NCBI RefSeq assembly: GCF_933775445.1
Contig: NC_065876.1
Coordinates: 21,390,001-21,454,000, forward strand
Direction of reading: 5' to 3'
Source of the DNA: Argentina anserina
Taxonomy: Eukaryota; Streptophyta; Magnoliopsida; Rosales; Rosaceae
Length of the DNA: 64,000 nucleotides
Below, piece by piece: positions 1 to 12,800 of the stretch; the first letter of the stretch is position 1; each line of letters opens with the position of its first letter. Under the pieces are notes generated by a model. The model worked only from the letters and a program-made list of their open reading frames with translations. It made no database searches and was not told the origin of the DNA. A program made the position numbers and the translations under genes.

Positions 1-8
1 GTGTTTAG

Positions 9-140
9 TGGTTAGAAACAATAGAAAATGGCAAGCAATACAAGGTGTTTGAAGATACTGACATGGAGGACATTAGCATATATGAAACGGATTTTATCGT
101 GGGTAATAATTTAGAAGACTTTGAAGATTTTTCCTTATAG
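9..140 (+). pseudogene. Possible 3' end of an unidentified coding exon
   Basis: A 43-codon open frame runs in from near the left edge of the window and ends at TAG 138-140. It is rich in Asp and Glu (for example MEDISIYETDFIV and NNLEDFEDFSL), which differs from the AT-driven composition of the surrounding DNA and suggests real or former coding sequence. I do not recognise the family. It could be the last exon of a gene lying left of the window, or a relic of one. Confidence is low because it is short and its upstream part is not visible. Confidence 0.25.
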
Positions 141-1296
141 AAAGGATTTAGCTTTTGAAAAAGAAGGTATCGGCAAGTTGTCATTTAGTGCAATAATGGA
201 GCTGCTACTTTCCAGCTGGTGGAACTGTTTACATGTTAGCAGAAATTATGGAGCTACTTTGTACTATTTTAGGTTGTGTTTATAAAGAGGATGAAGCCTT
301 TAGGAAGGGGCATCGAAAAAACAAGAGAAAAATCCTTCCAACCTTCCTCAAGAAGTTAGAGAGTCAGAATAGTGAAGTATAGTAGATAGTGTTCTAATAT
401 AGTCTAAGTGTGACTATGTGAGAATACTTAATCTGCGTGAATTATCTATCTCTTGTAATCATCTGGTGTGGTGTGCTTTTCCTACAAGCAAGTATGTATT
501 GTGTATGTATTTATTGTTAATCATGTGTAAGTAAACAACCTTGTTTACCCAAGAATGAGGCTCTGAGTTTTGTATATGTGATTATGGTTGTATAAATAAA
601 TTCTTGTGTGTGCCCAAAACCTTCGTCGCAAAAATATTTTTAAAAAACAAATTTCATGTATTAGTCAGAATTTTATCCTTTAGAAGACTGAAATTTTACC
701 ATACTAAGGCAGCAGTGATTCCGCCAGACTACAACATGTCATGTAAACAACCTAACGACTTCTTATCTAAACTGTTTGAAGGCTAATCCTTAGGAGTGTA
801 AGATTTTCATTATCTTTAGGAAAGAGTAAGGAAGGAAGTAAGTTAAAAAAATCAGAAGGGTATAAATATACTTTTAAACAAAGAGTTAACGGTTAGACAA
901 TCTTGATCAAATTTTGAAATTTTAAGGACGCACGTGATTAAAAACAAATAACGGGGATACAATTGATTAAAGTCTCAAACCTCAAAGTAGTAAATTGAAA
1001 ATAATTCTAATGGTTATTTAGCTTTTGAGAAAATTAGAGAAACCCCCAAAGTAGGAGACCCATTTTAAGATAAACTCACCTTTTAATTTACACCAAATTC
1101 ATATTTTAAACCTAACATATAAACTATATGTTTGTAATTAATATTTTTACCAAGTCTAATTTGCCACTTAGCATCCTTTTATTTGAATTTGAAATTTTTA
1201 ACTAAACTTAAATCTTATTAACTCTATTTCAATCAATTTTATCCATTAATTTATCATAATTTGGTGACTTGCGCATATATATATATATATATACAA
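141..1296. other. AT-rich intergenic stretch
   Basis: No convincing coding sequence or RNA gene is visible. A 60-codon open frame at 604-786 has no recognisable motif and is treated as chance. The stretch ends in an (AT)n run at about 1276-1292. Confidence 0.5.
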
Positions 1297-1701
1297 GGTT
1301 TTCACATAAGGAGGTCATTATCTTAACTTAAGGTACAAATTTTCATTTTTTCTCAACTTTTCGATCGATTTTTCATATATCTACCATCCAATATCTAGGT
1401 TATAATGTATAGATCATCTCTACAAAATTTCAGCCGATTTAATTATCGTTAAGGTATCGAACTAATAAAAACCAATGGACGTATTGAATTTGCCGAACCT
1501 AAACCGTTCATATTTTGAGTAGAAAATCGAAGTTATGAGTACCTTAACGGTTATGGAATCAACTTTAATTGTGTGGAGATGATCTATACGTTATTACGTA
1601 GATTTTTTATGGTGGAGATGTGAAAACCCGATCGAAAAGTTGGTCAAAAATGAAAATCCGTACCTTAAGCGAAGATAAAGACCTCCTTACCTGAAAAACC
1701 C
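1297..1701. mobile_element. MITE-like element with long terminal inverted repeats
   Basis: The left end (GGTTTTCACATAAGGAGGTC) and the reverse complement of the right end (GGGTTTTTCAGGTAAGGAGG) are imperfect inverted repeats. The similarity continues inward for roughly 110-150 bp through matching segments such as AACTTTTCGATCG and TATAGATCATCTC. There is no coding capacity. Both ends sit in (AT)n tracts, so no target-site duplication can be read. Long inverted repeats with no ORF fit a Mutator-type MITE or a simple foldback element; the superfamily is not proven. Confidence 0.55.
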
Positions 1702-2391
1702 AATATATATATATATATATACTCACTACAAAACTATTTCATTTGTAACAAAAGTTTGTAGTTCTTGATCTATTTAGTAGGTATATTCCTTCCAATATTG
1801 TAAGATTGAGATATTTGATATGAAGATGAAGATATATGCTTTGAAGAAATGATGAGGCTGACTATGTATGGTACTTTTTGCCACTTTTCCGAGTGTTAGT
1901 TGAGGACTTGAGAACAAATTTTAAATAATACAAGACATGTCATGGATTCCACGAATGTGTTTACACTTTATGTTTCTTATCATAAGGTACATATCTTGTT
2001 ATTAGATTACTTTGTCTAATATATATATATATATAGGTATATATTGTCATCTTTTAAACAAATCTCTAGTATAGTTTACTAATAAATCACACAATTATGC
2101 GAGGTATCTAAACTAATTTACATTTTGACAAGATATTGACAAAAACCCAAAGGATTAGAGTTACATTTTGAATAAATAACTTACCTATATATTAGAAATA
2201 TGTAACTTGCATGTATAGTAAAAATAGATAACTTACTAATTTAATATAGTAAAATATAACATACCTACATGAATGACCAACGTCATTTACGAAGTTAAAA
2301 CAAGTTATTTAAAAAAATAAGGTATATAGTATGACTAATTAAAATAACTTACCTATATGTGGCTCTCATTGGAAGCAGCACATAAGTAAAG
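1702..2391. other. AT-rich intergenic stretch
   Basis: Very AT-rich, with (AT)n runs near 1703 and 2021. From about 2160 the sequence starts to repeat short phrases such as AACTTACCTATAT. No gene is seen. Confidence 0.5.
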
Positions 2392-2556
2392 ATCTCTTAT
2401 GTTTACAGAGAAGCGAACTTCCTTACTAAAGAAATTGCAAATCTAGGACTCTCATTGTCGTCTCCTACTAGATGGAACAACATTCCCTACCAGGCCAATT
2501 TAGCTCTTCTCATTGATTATTCTACTGTTGAGCACACTAGAGGTGGCTCTTTGTAA
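2392..2556 (+). pseudogene. LINE relic, C-terminal RNase H-like tail
   Basis: A 54-codon frame ending at TAA 2554-2556 reads YVYREANFLTKEIANLG and then WNNIP. This resembles the H-x-(F/Y)-R-E-x-N-xx-A-xx-I/L-A-xx-G tail of the reverse transcriptase-linked RNase H of plant L1-type LINEs. The catalytic part upstream is missing, so this is a severely 5'-truncated copy. The identification rests on one short motif. Confidence 0.45.
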
Positions 2557-4370
2557 TTTATTTTTATGTTCAAAACAAAACTTACCTATATGGGTATGAC
2601 TAATTAAATAATATACCTATATGGCAGAATTAAATAATTTACATATATAGTATGTTTAATTAAATAATATACTTATATAGTAAAATTAAATAACTTACCT
2701 ATATAGTAAGTTTAATTAATATGCCTATATTGTAGAATAACTTACCTATATAGTAGGTTTAATTAAATAATATACATATATGATAGTAATATTTTTAAAT
2801 ACAAAAGAATACATAACAACTCATTTAACTTGGTTTCTAAATCTAGATTGCATGAATATGACACAATTAATAATTACATTAAGGCTATGAATTACAAATT
2901 TGTGATTAATATTTATTTTAATGTAATAAACTTTGATTATAGAATAGATTAAGTTAATTATTAGTAAATTAGATAGGTTACAAATTTGACTTTAGTGACA
3001 AGTTTTGTAATTTTGAGATAATATATATTTTAATAGTAATCCTACATGGCAACTTTTGAGTGTAAATTGAAATGAAAAAAAAAAAAGGATTTAATTGAAA
3101 CTCTCTTCTTCCGATGGGGTGTAAGTTGAATTGCCCCTTAGCTTTTAACGTAACGTTTTGTCAATCATACATCAAACGAAACCTTTATCTTTTTTATTTC
3201 ATTCAGGGCCGAATTTAAACACAATTTTGTTAATCACAATTGCAATCACACAGTAGAAGAAAATAAAAACACAGTATGTCTAGATTCCTTCCTCACCATG
3301 TCATGCAAAATACTTTATATCCAAATTAAAACGGTGACGGTAAAGATTGTTAATAATCATACCTTCTTGTCCTTCCTTCCTCAGTAACCCAGACACTCAC
3401 AGTCGATCTCCTTCTACAAAAAATAAACAATAAGAACAAACCTTAGTTTCATCGATCGAAGCATAGATTATCATCATATAAGAATTCTCATTCAATAGTA
3501 GAATTCATGGTATTGGTAAACACTCATTCAATTGAATCTTTAGCTGCTGAAAAGTCTCACCTTTCAAGTCACAGAACCTCCCAAAAGCTCCAACCTGTAT
3601 TAACACAAGAAGATTTCGAAACCGAAACCATGATTTCCAGATGCACAAAAACAATAACGTACAGAACTCCTACTTGACTCAAATTAGCCTAATCATAATA
3701 ATAATAATAATTTAAATTCAAAAACCCAAGTCTCACAAATAACAATCATAATACTGTGATAATAATAATTAAAATATTTGCACTACGAAAAATGAAATTC
3801 AAATTCAAATCATCATTATCATAGTCGTGATCTTAAACGGTTAAACCCATATCAGTCGGATATTCTAGTAAAGATGAGGATTAAGGAAAGGAAACTTAAA
3901 TTAGAATTTCAAAAGATGAGGAGGAGGCGCAGAGGGAGCGGCGGCGGTTGTTTTGGTTTTGATTTTTCGTCGGAAGATTGAAATGGTGGTGAAGGCCGTT
4001 GAGTTGTTTGTTTGGGACGACCCCCCTTCCACAATTTGGTGACATTTGAATGAGAAAAATATATATCATCCATATTCATAATCTTGTTAATTGTCCTGCA
4101 TGCACTTCAACCCTCACAAAATGCAACCCAATCTTTACAGAAACTCACTTGGGAATGTTAAATGTCAAGTCTACTTGAATTTGTTAGTTTAGTTAAAGAC
4201 TCATGTTTTGTAGTCCTGCATGCATATCAAGTATGAATTCAAGATTCTTAAACACAACAAAACTTTTCACTGCTAAACAAATCTGATAATGTCCAAGAAT
4301 CGTATGCAAATATACAGGTCAAATTCAAAATCTCAATACAATCTTTAATCAGATCCAACATGTTTGAAAA
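2557..4370. other. Intergenic stretch with short degenerate AT repeats
   Basis: From about 2575 to 2800 the phrase ACTTACCTATATAGTA and its variants (TATACCTATATGG, TAATATACTTATATAGT) recurs irregularly, a degenerate simple-sequence region. Around 3900-4030 there is a more GC-rich patch with CT-rich sequence on the minus strand, which looks like the 5' leader of a minus-strand transcript, but I could not find an ORF for it. Otherwise nothing is seen. Confidence 0.45.
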
Positions 4371-4485
4371 GTTGCAGTGTTGAAACAACATCCATTGTTT
4401 TGAATTAGTAATGACTAGGATCATGAACTGACAGAACCAAAGAAGTACAATCAAACCTTCAAAAAGAAAGTTGTATCTTTGTATA
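4371..4485 (-). pseudogene. Partial tandem duplicate of the ALG6 last exon
   Basis: The sequence GCAACATCCATTGTTTTG at 4567-4584, inside the last ALG6 exon, recurs as ACAACATCCATTGTTTTG at 4386-4403. Similarity continues for about 110 bp on both sides by eye. Translated on the minus strand, the copy keeps SKQWML, matching AKQWML at the ALG6 C-terminus, then diverges. It lies about 180 bp downstream of the parent sequence and has no independent start. It is a decayed duplicate of the gene's 3' end and could act as an alternative last exon or extended 3' UTR. Confidence 0.6.
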
Positions 4486-4518
4486 AAAATCCTAAACTTG
4501 TTACACCGTATACATGGC

Positions 4519-7500
4519 TCAAAGGAGCTTCTTTTCTTTTTCTTTATAGTTGGAGTGTTTCAGCAACATCCATTGTTTTGCATTAGTATACATAGTTAGG
4601 AATGTGAACTGGGAAAAGCAAAGAAGCATAATCAAAGCTTCAAATAGGAAGGGATATCTTTGGGGTGGAGTCATGGTTAAATAAACAACATGAAGTATGA
4701 GTGAGCACAGAAGAAAGAGCATGCTTGCAAAGGATCTGAAGGTATTTGTCTCCCTTGTATCCCGTCTTCTGTTCGGCAACAGGCTCAAAAGTATGAAAAG
4801 AGTAGATAGCGCAAGATATGGTAAAACCAGCTTGTCACGATGTAGAAGAGGGAACATTGAGAATAAGGCATTAAGTGTCATCCAGGTGAGTAGGAAAGGT
4901 TCTTCACTTGCCAAAAGACTAGCTGGTAGGAGAGGCAACAATATAGACTTCTCGTGCACTGAAATTCAGAATGCCGAACATAAATGTAATTGTCTTCTAG
5001 TGTACTGGGACGCATGATGAATGCAAGTTCAAATAAAGGGATAAAATTAAGTTACCTTGGAATGAAAACAGATAAAATGATAAAGCACTGTTCAGTAACC
5101 CATACAAGAAACCTCTCTTACTTGGATCCCATATCTGCTGAATCATTGAAGGCAGAAAAGTAGAAATAGTTGCACCAAGGCTGAGAACCTTCAATTGAGG
5201 TGTTGGAAACAATCTTTTCCATTTTACAAGAACGGAAGTGGTGCACCAAAAGTTAGCGACATAGTCCTCATATATCCCTCTCTCAAAAGGAGCAAGACGA
5301 GAAAGAACCTGTAAGGTCCACCAACATCAGGTTAACTGCCCTCTTTTACTGTATAAACAAATACAAGGAAAAATGTTTCCTTTTATTTCTGTGAACAAGA
5401 TATCTACAGTATTTTAAAATTCATGCAGCCGACAAGACAAAACAGATCAAATTAATCAACATTTAATACATATTTATAAATCCAACTTATGACATCAAAT
5501 TTGTTTGCTGTTCGTTCTGAATTAATCCTTCAAGGGAATGTCATTAGCAAAATAATTGGATATACTGGGAGCTTCACAAATCCCGAGTCCAAGCGTTGTA
5601 ATGCTTGAGATTGAGATATTAGATATATGCTGCACCTAACTTAGTGAATCCAAAGACATCAGCTATAACCTAAAAACATATCCAGCAAAGCTTGCAACAA
5701 CAAATGAATCCCAACTATTCAGGTGTCCTATGTTCGTGAAAAAACAAAAAAGTATCAATACTTGTTTTTTAAAAAAGCTGGACCAGATGAAGTGTATATA
5801 ATTCAGTTTGCTCATTAATTAGATGGAAGGGTGGAAATTTATCATGCATAAAATGGGCCTAGTACTAGCACCACACTGCTGAGGGAGTTTAGGTCACAGT
5901 AGAAGCTCATACACTATGAAATGAATTGTGTGCTTGTGCTTACCCCAAAGAACGCTTCCATTGAGTGAACGTATGGCCACCATACAACAAGAAACACTCC
6001 TGAGACCACAAGCCCCAGTTTAAAAACTTCGAGAAGTGGATACCGACGCCTTATACACTTACCCAGAAGATGGCTGAAAAATGCAGGAGCAAAATATGCA
6101 CTCATCTGAAAAAGAACAAATCACTTTCAGCAAGTAAACATTATGGAGCAGAGCGAAAAACCAGGTGATGACATAGACCAGAGCACATTTAACTGGATTA
6201 TTATAAAGTTCACTACCTTCCAATTAGTCTCATTCTAGTTGGCTCTATGGTGAAGATATCAAGCCAACATTTTGTTGGGTGTGAACTAAGCCAAAAAAAA
6301 TAAACCCAACCATTTACCGTAAAATTAGTAAGGACATTCTGGATTGAGTGCAATTTTGAAAGGTACTCAAGCATGAAAACATGAAAGTGAAAACAGTAGA
6401 AAGCAGTTAATACATCCTATGCAACCAGATAAGCATGTATATTATTTTAGTAACACTAAATCCTTGAAAAAAAAAAGATTCAGCAGTGGATAAGAATTAA
6501 ATAGCGAGTTCAGCTGGAAAAGCAGAACCATAGCCAAGAGAGTACTAGCGCCCTAATTTAGCCGAAAAAATAGGAAACTTAAAATCTCATGAACTGATAC
6601 CCATTAGGATTCAATTCATTCAACGAATCAAACACTATAGAACAAATGAGGAAGTCATCCTCCGTCCCATCTGCCAAAATCTTATTGTACTTACCACCCA
6701 AATATCCCCCAATATCTTTCGGTTAGGGAACTCCATTATTGTTGGCTTAGAATTTCAACTATTTTTCGTTTGCTAAATCTTCAAAATCATAAGCAATTAT
6801 TGTGCATCCAGGATTCCGCCGATATACAACTATCATAACACTTCTTCCTGACACTAATTCTTTCTTCTTCTTCTTCCCCAAACAGATTATAAATTCACCC
6901 AACAGAGCTATACAACTAGCTGCGATGACCCAGCTCAACATAGCTTCCTGAAACAGCCTCTTCCGAAGCACTAAACCAAATGAAAAGTGTAAGAGTAGGT
7001 GAATCTTTACTCTCATTTCCAGCTTTACACATCAGACACCAGTAGGGGACTAGGGGAGAAGCTAGGTCTCTCCTCTGCACCATATCACAGGTAATACTGG
7101 ACAATAATTCATGCTAGCAACAGTTCCTTAGGAGGTACCGTGGCATTCGCAATTACAGAGGAGGAAGTGAGAATCTCCAAGATTGAAAATTTCCCAAAGA
7201 CTAACATTCACCTTCTTGTATCTGATCAAAAGGAATCCGCAGTACTCTGATCATTTCAATTATTGGTGACACCAATTTAATTTCAGTCTATATTTACTTC
7301 TAATGACTGCATAGCACAGTGAAATTATTTTCTCCGCAGGCTATTTCCCAAGTAGAGCGCTCATTCATTGGAATAGAAAATAAAGTTGGCAGCTATGACT
7401 CCAAATTACTACATGAACATTATTCCCAGTCCCTCCCCTCTCATCAGAAGTCTATTTAGAATTTGTCAATCTTCTACGCCACAATGCAGGGATTTGGTAC

Positions 7501-9226
7501 AGTAAGAGATATGAAATTGGTAAACTGCTTCACATTGATCATGTTGAAGTTGCTTTCCCGCTGTCTAAAAGATACTTTTGCCACCCTCTTGTAACATCCT
7601 TTCCACTTTTACCACTGCTTGGAACCTGACCACCCTCGGAGCCCCTTCTTTAGGCAGGTACATGTTATATTGGCCAATTCTCTACACCACATCCCATTAT
7701 TTTGACCAACTCCTCAATTTTTCCTACTTGAGGCTTAACCTGAGGTGGAGAAGTCCTCACAATTGAATTTCAACCCCCAACACAAAAAAAAAAATGAAAA
7801 ACACAAAATGATTCAACTACTGTTGAAAGAGTGGTCATGTTCTGGTTCCCTCAGAGAGAAAGAATATTGTTGTCTGCAAATTAATAATGACATATTCCTA
7901 CATCTTCTCTCCCCACGTCAGACCTTCTCTCAAGTATCCACCATAAAACAAACCACAACCAAAGTGAATATGAAAGGAAACAACAGATATCTGTCTTACC
8001 CCATGAAGACTAAATCTAACGCTTGGGTACATATATATCAATCAACTAACTGGTTACAAGTACCACTTTTCTTTTGATTTGCAAATCAGTTTGAACACCT
8101 TTTCTGTTTAACCTTTTCCTAACCTTGGTGTCTTACCATTGCCATTATTTTATTAATTTGTCTTCTTATAAGACTTATTCACACCCTATTTATGCCAACG
8201 GTTTCCTTTCTCTCAGAGGAAAAGTAACAACGTACCAGTATAATTTCAGAAGCTAGATAAGGCAAGGAAAAATAACCTAATAGGGTCTGGCCCAAACTGC
8301 AGACAAAAGTACCTGTTTGTGGTTGAGAGCAAGGCTGTATAAGACGCATGCTGAAAGATCTCTGTCAGAAAGAATAGCGGCAATAGCTCCCACAGTCAGA
8401 CCCAAGCTGATGCAATTGTACTGAATAAAATCAACAATGGGAGAAAGAAATAAGATTCAAGATGTTCAGAATATACAGATTAAGAGATAGGTAAACAGAA
8501 AATGCTACAGATAACTATAATCTAACCTGGAAATGGCCATGATCGATTAAGATCAGGCACGGATTGAGTAAAATAATTGCAATGTGCCACGCTATGCCAC
8601 CCATACGACCACTTTGATTACGGCCACCATAGTAAACAACAATAAAGTAAAAAACAGCAGGAAAGAACACCAAGGCGTCGGATGATAACACTGTCCACCT
8701 CATAAGAAGTTTCCTGCAAAGTAAGAACATTTATAACGAAGGACAACTCAAATGTTTACAGTCACTACTCAAAATGTCATCAACGACTCAATGGGTCAAG
8801 GTACACACACCCCAAATGGGACTCATGGCCGCGCGAAGTGGAGAGGGCGACTGACTCAGGACTAAAGAATCTGAGGAACAGACCATGAACATAGCTCTGA
8901 TAAGCCGTTAGAGGGGGGTAGTCGAGACCCCAGTAGCTGAGGTCATTGAGTGTGCTGTTGCGATACCATTCCTTAACAGGAAGATTGAGGGTGATCTCCA
9001 TCCAATGCCGCTGAGCTTCAAAGTCGCCGAACTTGGGAGGAGTTGCAGCACCAGAGTAAGGATGGAGTGAGACTGCAACTCGAACCAAAAGCGAAAACAA
9101 TGCAATGCACAAGAAGGAAGCTGTGATTCCCTTGTGCAACAGCCACCACCAGGCATCATCAGAACCAACAATCTCTTGTTCTTCTTTCCTCTTTTTGATC
9201 TTCTTCTTGTTTGAGCTCCTGTCCAT
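4519..9226 (-). CDS. ALG6: ALG6 dolichyl-P-Glc:Man9GlcNAc2-PP-dolichol alpha-1,3-glucosyltransferase, six exons
   Basis: ALG6 adds the first glucose to Man9GlcNAc2-PP-dolichol in the ER lumen, using dolichyl-phosphate glucose, to prepare the glycan for N-linked transfer. Exons: 9226-8811, 8713-8527, 8420-8313, 6105-5944, 5308-5056, 4958-4519. All junctions are GT-AG and join in frame to 521 residues, close to the usual ALG6 size. A basic KKKIKKRK tail precedes the first membrane segment. The luminal loop has [20 protein letters not shown], with the [11 protein letters not shown] signature of the ALG6/ALG8 family, and DHGHFQYNC follows at exons 2-3. Many further hydrophobic helices follow (for example [16 protein letters not shown]), and the C-terminus is charged (KEKEKK). 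The start is the first in-frame ATG, before DRSSNKKK. The large third intron (2.2 kb) holds no obvious gene. No disruption is seen. Confidence 0.93.
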
Positions 9227-9700
9227 TTTGTCTACTTGTTTATGAAGAAACAATGAGACCTCTATGTGGTAAAGCTAATTGAAATCCATATGAATGTAGG
9301 GTATGATTCAAGGTTTGAACTTTGCTATATAAATGTATGATTTTTGACCAAATGTTTCTTACCCGGAGAGTGAGGCCTCGCTTTGAAGCTGAAAGGGGAT
9401 CTGAAGCTGAGGCTTGTTAAGGGAACAGAGAGCCCAGATGAGGTGATTCGTGTGGAGGGCGAAACTGATATTGAAATCGAAGAAAGAAGGAGGAGAGACT
9501 GCAAGAGCGTGCAAGTCTCTCTTTTTGATCTATTATCACAACTCCACCAGTCTCTGTTTTACTTGCTTGTTTTCGCCACGACCCCTGAACCAATCCGAAA
9601 CCGACACATAAGCATTCGAATACGGGGCGCTGAGTCTTTACAACTATTGCAAATCGGGTATTTCGTTAATCTAGTTAGTTTATCAAGTAGATATTCTTAG
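9227..9700. other. Upstream region of ALG6
   Basis: This is the promoter and leader side of the minus-strand ALG6 gene. A plus-strand open frame (9383-9700) has no recognisable domain and I do not treat it as a gene. No clear TATA box was located. Confidence 0.4.
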
Positions 9701-12060
9701 TCCTAATACTATACTAAGTTCCTAGGAGCATCTTTCTAACCATATTTTAGTTAAATTTCAACACAAATAGCTTGAAACTCATTTTGACTAGCCAATTTAG
9801 AAATACGTATACATCTCTATTATTTTTATAAATTTATTACATGTCTAAAGAGTATTTTAAATTTAATTATAAATTATATATAATTCCGTACAATTAATAT
9901 TTTAAATTCAAATGTTTTTAAATTTGAGCTATCTTACTAAACAAATTTGTCGAGTTTGATAGCTCAAAATTATAATATAGAGTCTCGTGCAGCTCTAATT
10001 TTCATTAAAAAAAACTAGACATACTCTCTAAAATAGCTTAAAAGTTATAATATAGAGTTTGTTGAAGATGCTCTAACAACCTGAGGCAACATTCCCGACT
10101 TATGTAACCAAATACGGCTTGCTAGTAAGGATCAAATTGAAATACTTAGAATCATTATGTATTAAAATTTCATAAGACGTATGAGAGCGCATCGCTTACT
10201 ATCGCCACATATATGAGATTTTTTTATAAGTTAAAATTTATCGAACTCCTAATCGCAAGTGAGTTGTGTTGTAAGCATAAACCAGCACTACTAGATTTAA
10301 GTAGTGCTTGTGAATCTGTGATAGAGCGTTAATCAAAACGTTTATAATAAATCCTGTAAAATGGCATCGTTAGTATAGAATACGTATGGATCGTTCTTTC
10401 TGGAGAATTGAATGGAACTCTAAACTTTTAGTGATAACAAAATAATGGGGGGTTTGCGATTGATTATTAACTACTAAAATAAAACATAATTACTATTTAA
10501 ATGATCGACTTCTCTTTAACAAACTTAAATCAAATTTACCATTACACCACATAATTACAACTTCGAACCTATCATGCATTCTAATTCGACCAATTACATA
10601 CTTTTTAGACACCAATACAATTAGAGCCTTAGGGGATCATCTAATCATGCAAGATTTCAATTAACATTTAGATTGACTTAGGGCCTACTCTAAATTTACA
10701 TGCAATCGAATTTAATAACACTTAGAGTATAAATCAAACAAGGTTACATTTAAGCACCAAATCTTTGTTGGAGACATGTTTCATGTATGACGTCACCCAC
10801 CATAGTTTCACATGCAAATTTCCAGAATTTTTACCACTTTTAATCAACACAAACCGAACCTACTTAGGGTATGATTTGATTTGTGTCAATATGGTTGATG
10901 AATCTAGCACTCAAACACAATCTTAGGGACTGCATCCAAGCACTAAATTCATATGCACATATCTGAAAATTATCTAAAAGTATGAGAAAGATGATTAGAA
11001 CACAACAATAGAAATACAAACTCAATAATTATAGGAAACCATCAATTCGGCAAAGATCCAAAAAATCCAATAAAACAATCTGAAAAATGTCGATTCTTAA
11101 TACAAAACAATAATCTCACATAAACATAATACTACAATCTTCATAGACAAAGTATTGTAAAAAATCAAAAACGAACAAACTCATGAAGAAGAGTTGCGAG
11201 AATCACACGTTGTAGGAACCTTGGAGGTGTATCTTCAATGGTGATTTCGGTGGAGATGGAATTTGTATATGGGGGAGAACGGCTTGCTAATTTATGAGGG
11301 AAGTTTATGGTGGTGTTTTGGTAGAGTTTTGGCTCTTGAATGCAAAGGAAAAGTGATATTATTTGAGAGGTGAAGCCATGTATATATAGAGGAAAGAGAG
11401 AGGGTTTGAACTTGCTTCTTTCTTCCTATAATAATATCATGCTTTATTCCCTAAATCATGCCATGTTTTATTCTCTAAATCATGTCATGTTTTATTCCCT
11501 AAATCATGTCATGTTTTATTTCTTTAATGATCATCTTCTATTTAATTGTTGCATGACTTGTTGATTATATGACTCCATGTGCATGGCTTCTTCTTGTTTT
11601 CCTCTAGTATTATCTTTTAAATTTAATCTGAAAATAAGAAAATAAAATCATAAGTAAGAGATAATTAGTTTCGAAACCTAACAAGGATTCCTAGCGTAAT
11701 AATGACTCTCAAAATATCGCCATTGCGACCAAAACATAGAAAGATGAAGACTCCTAATCCAACTAGGTTTTCTAGTCCTACAAGGATTCCTACTCAAACT
11801 AGGACTCTAGACCAATTATGCGTTTTTAACTCATGTAAGCACAAAAATGCATACAATACCGTCCAAGACTCTTACTATGACTCAGTGACTCAATAGTACA
11901 ACAATAATGGTTAAGCAAAGTACAAATTGAGGTAAAAACATGTTAAGAACGTCGCACAAAGTGCTCCTATCAGCTTGTACTAATAATTAGACTTATTTGT
12001 GCTTTGATCATGTATATAACTTGTGAACTACAAATTTATCAAGCATAACCAACTAAGCTA
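9701..12060. other. Intergenic stretch
   Basis: AT-rich DNA with no supported gene. The stretch 10430-11360 looks like non-coding or old repeat sequence. A small tandem repeat lies within it and is listed separately. Confidence 0.45.
11436..11522 (+). repeat. 24 bp tandem repeat, about 3.5 copies
   Basis: The unit CTAAATCATGTCATGTTTTA plus TTCC starts at 11451, 11475 and 11499, and a partial copy (ATCATGCTTTATTCC) precedes them. Copies differ by one or two bases. Confidence 0.8.
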
Positions 12061-12800
12061 CAATATTCCTCGGACCTAATGTTTCTCTCTCAAACTCTCT
12101 TAGGAGAGTTTTGCGGCCGCTCCCCTTCCCTAGGGTTTTGTGGTGATGAGAATACATATTCTACAAAAGATTTAGGGCTTTCTTCTCCTTTCTCTTGGCC
12201 AAATCATGGTGTCAACGACTTGGATCGCGAGTGCTTATATTTGGGAGGCTTTGGTCTTTTGTGTAGGTCTGATTCGACAATTGCTCGGTCCTTGGGTAGC
12301 AATTTTGTTCTGGGTCGGCTTTGCGGGCAGAGGCTCTAAGGTTTGATGGTGGGGTTGCTCCTTTTGAGAGGAAGGGCAGCGGCAATACAACGGTGGTGGT
12401 AGGGAGTTGATCTTGGCTTGAGAGTGTTGTTGTTTGCCTATTGTCTTGGGCCTTTTGGATCTGAGCAATAGACAATGTTGAAGAGGCAATAGGTGGAGCT
12501 TTAGCCTATCGAATTGACGGTGGAGATAAGAAAACCTATCTCTGTTGAGTTTGATTAATTTTTTTTAATATGAGGGCATATCTAGGTTGGTGTGGTTGAT
12601 ACTTTTTAATTTTTATTCTACATTGATTTAGGCTTGTTATCTATAGTGCTATATGTTGTTTAGGTAGGTGAGGTTTGGTCTTTTTGACTAGTTTATTCTG
12701 GTTGTTAGGACCGAAAGATAGCTCTTTCTCTTAGCCCTTTTGATATGTTATGTTGTATGTGCTTACTTATAATATGACTGACCTTTTGATTAAAAAAATG
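12061..12800 (+). mobile_element. Probable truncated non-LTR retroelement
   Basis: A moderately GC-rich block (12090-12480) gives way to T-rich sequence and ends in TTTTGATTAAAAAAATG near 12797. That tail resembles the 3' end of plant LINEs, which finish in a short A run. The block has open frames on both strands but none with a recognisable motif, and the minus-strand ones are shadows. No target-site duplication was identified, so it could also be a decayed gene fragment. Confidence 0.3.

Noticed and set aside
9383..9700. 105-codon ORF upstream of ALG6
   Set aside because: No recognisable domain, placed in the promoter side of ALG6. A divergent gene is possible but unsupported.
12079..12489. 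Overlapping 84-87 codon ORFs
   Set aside because: Sense and antisense frames over a probable decayed retroelement, with no motif to choose between them.
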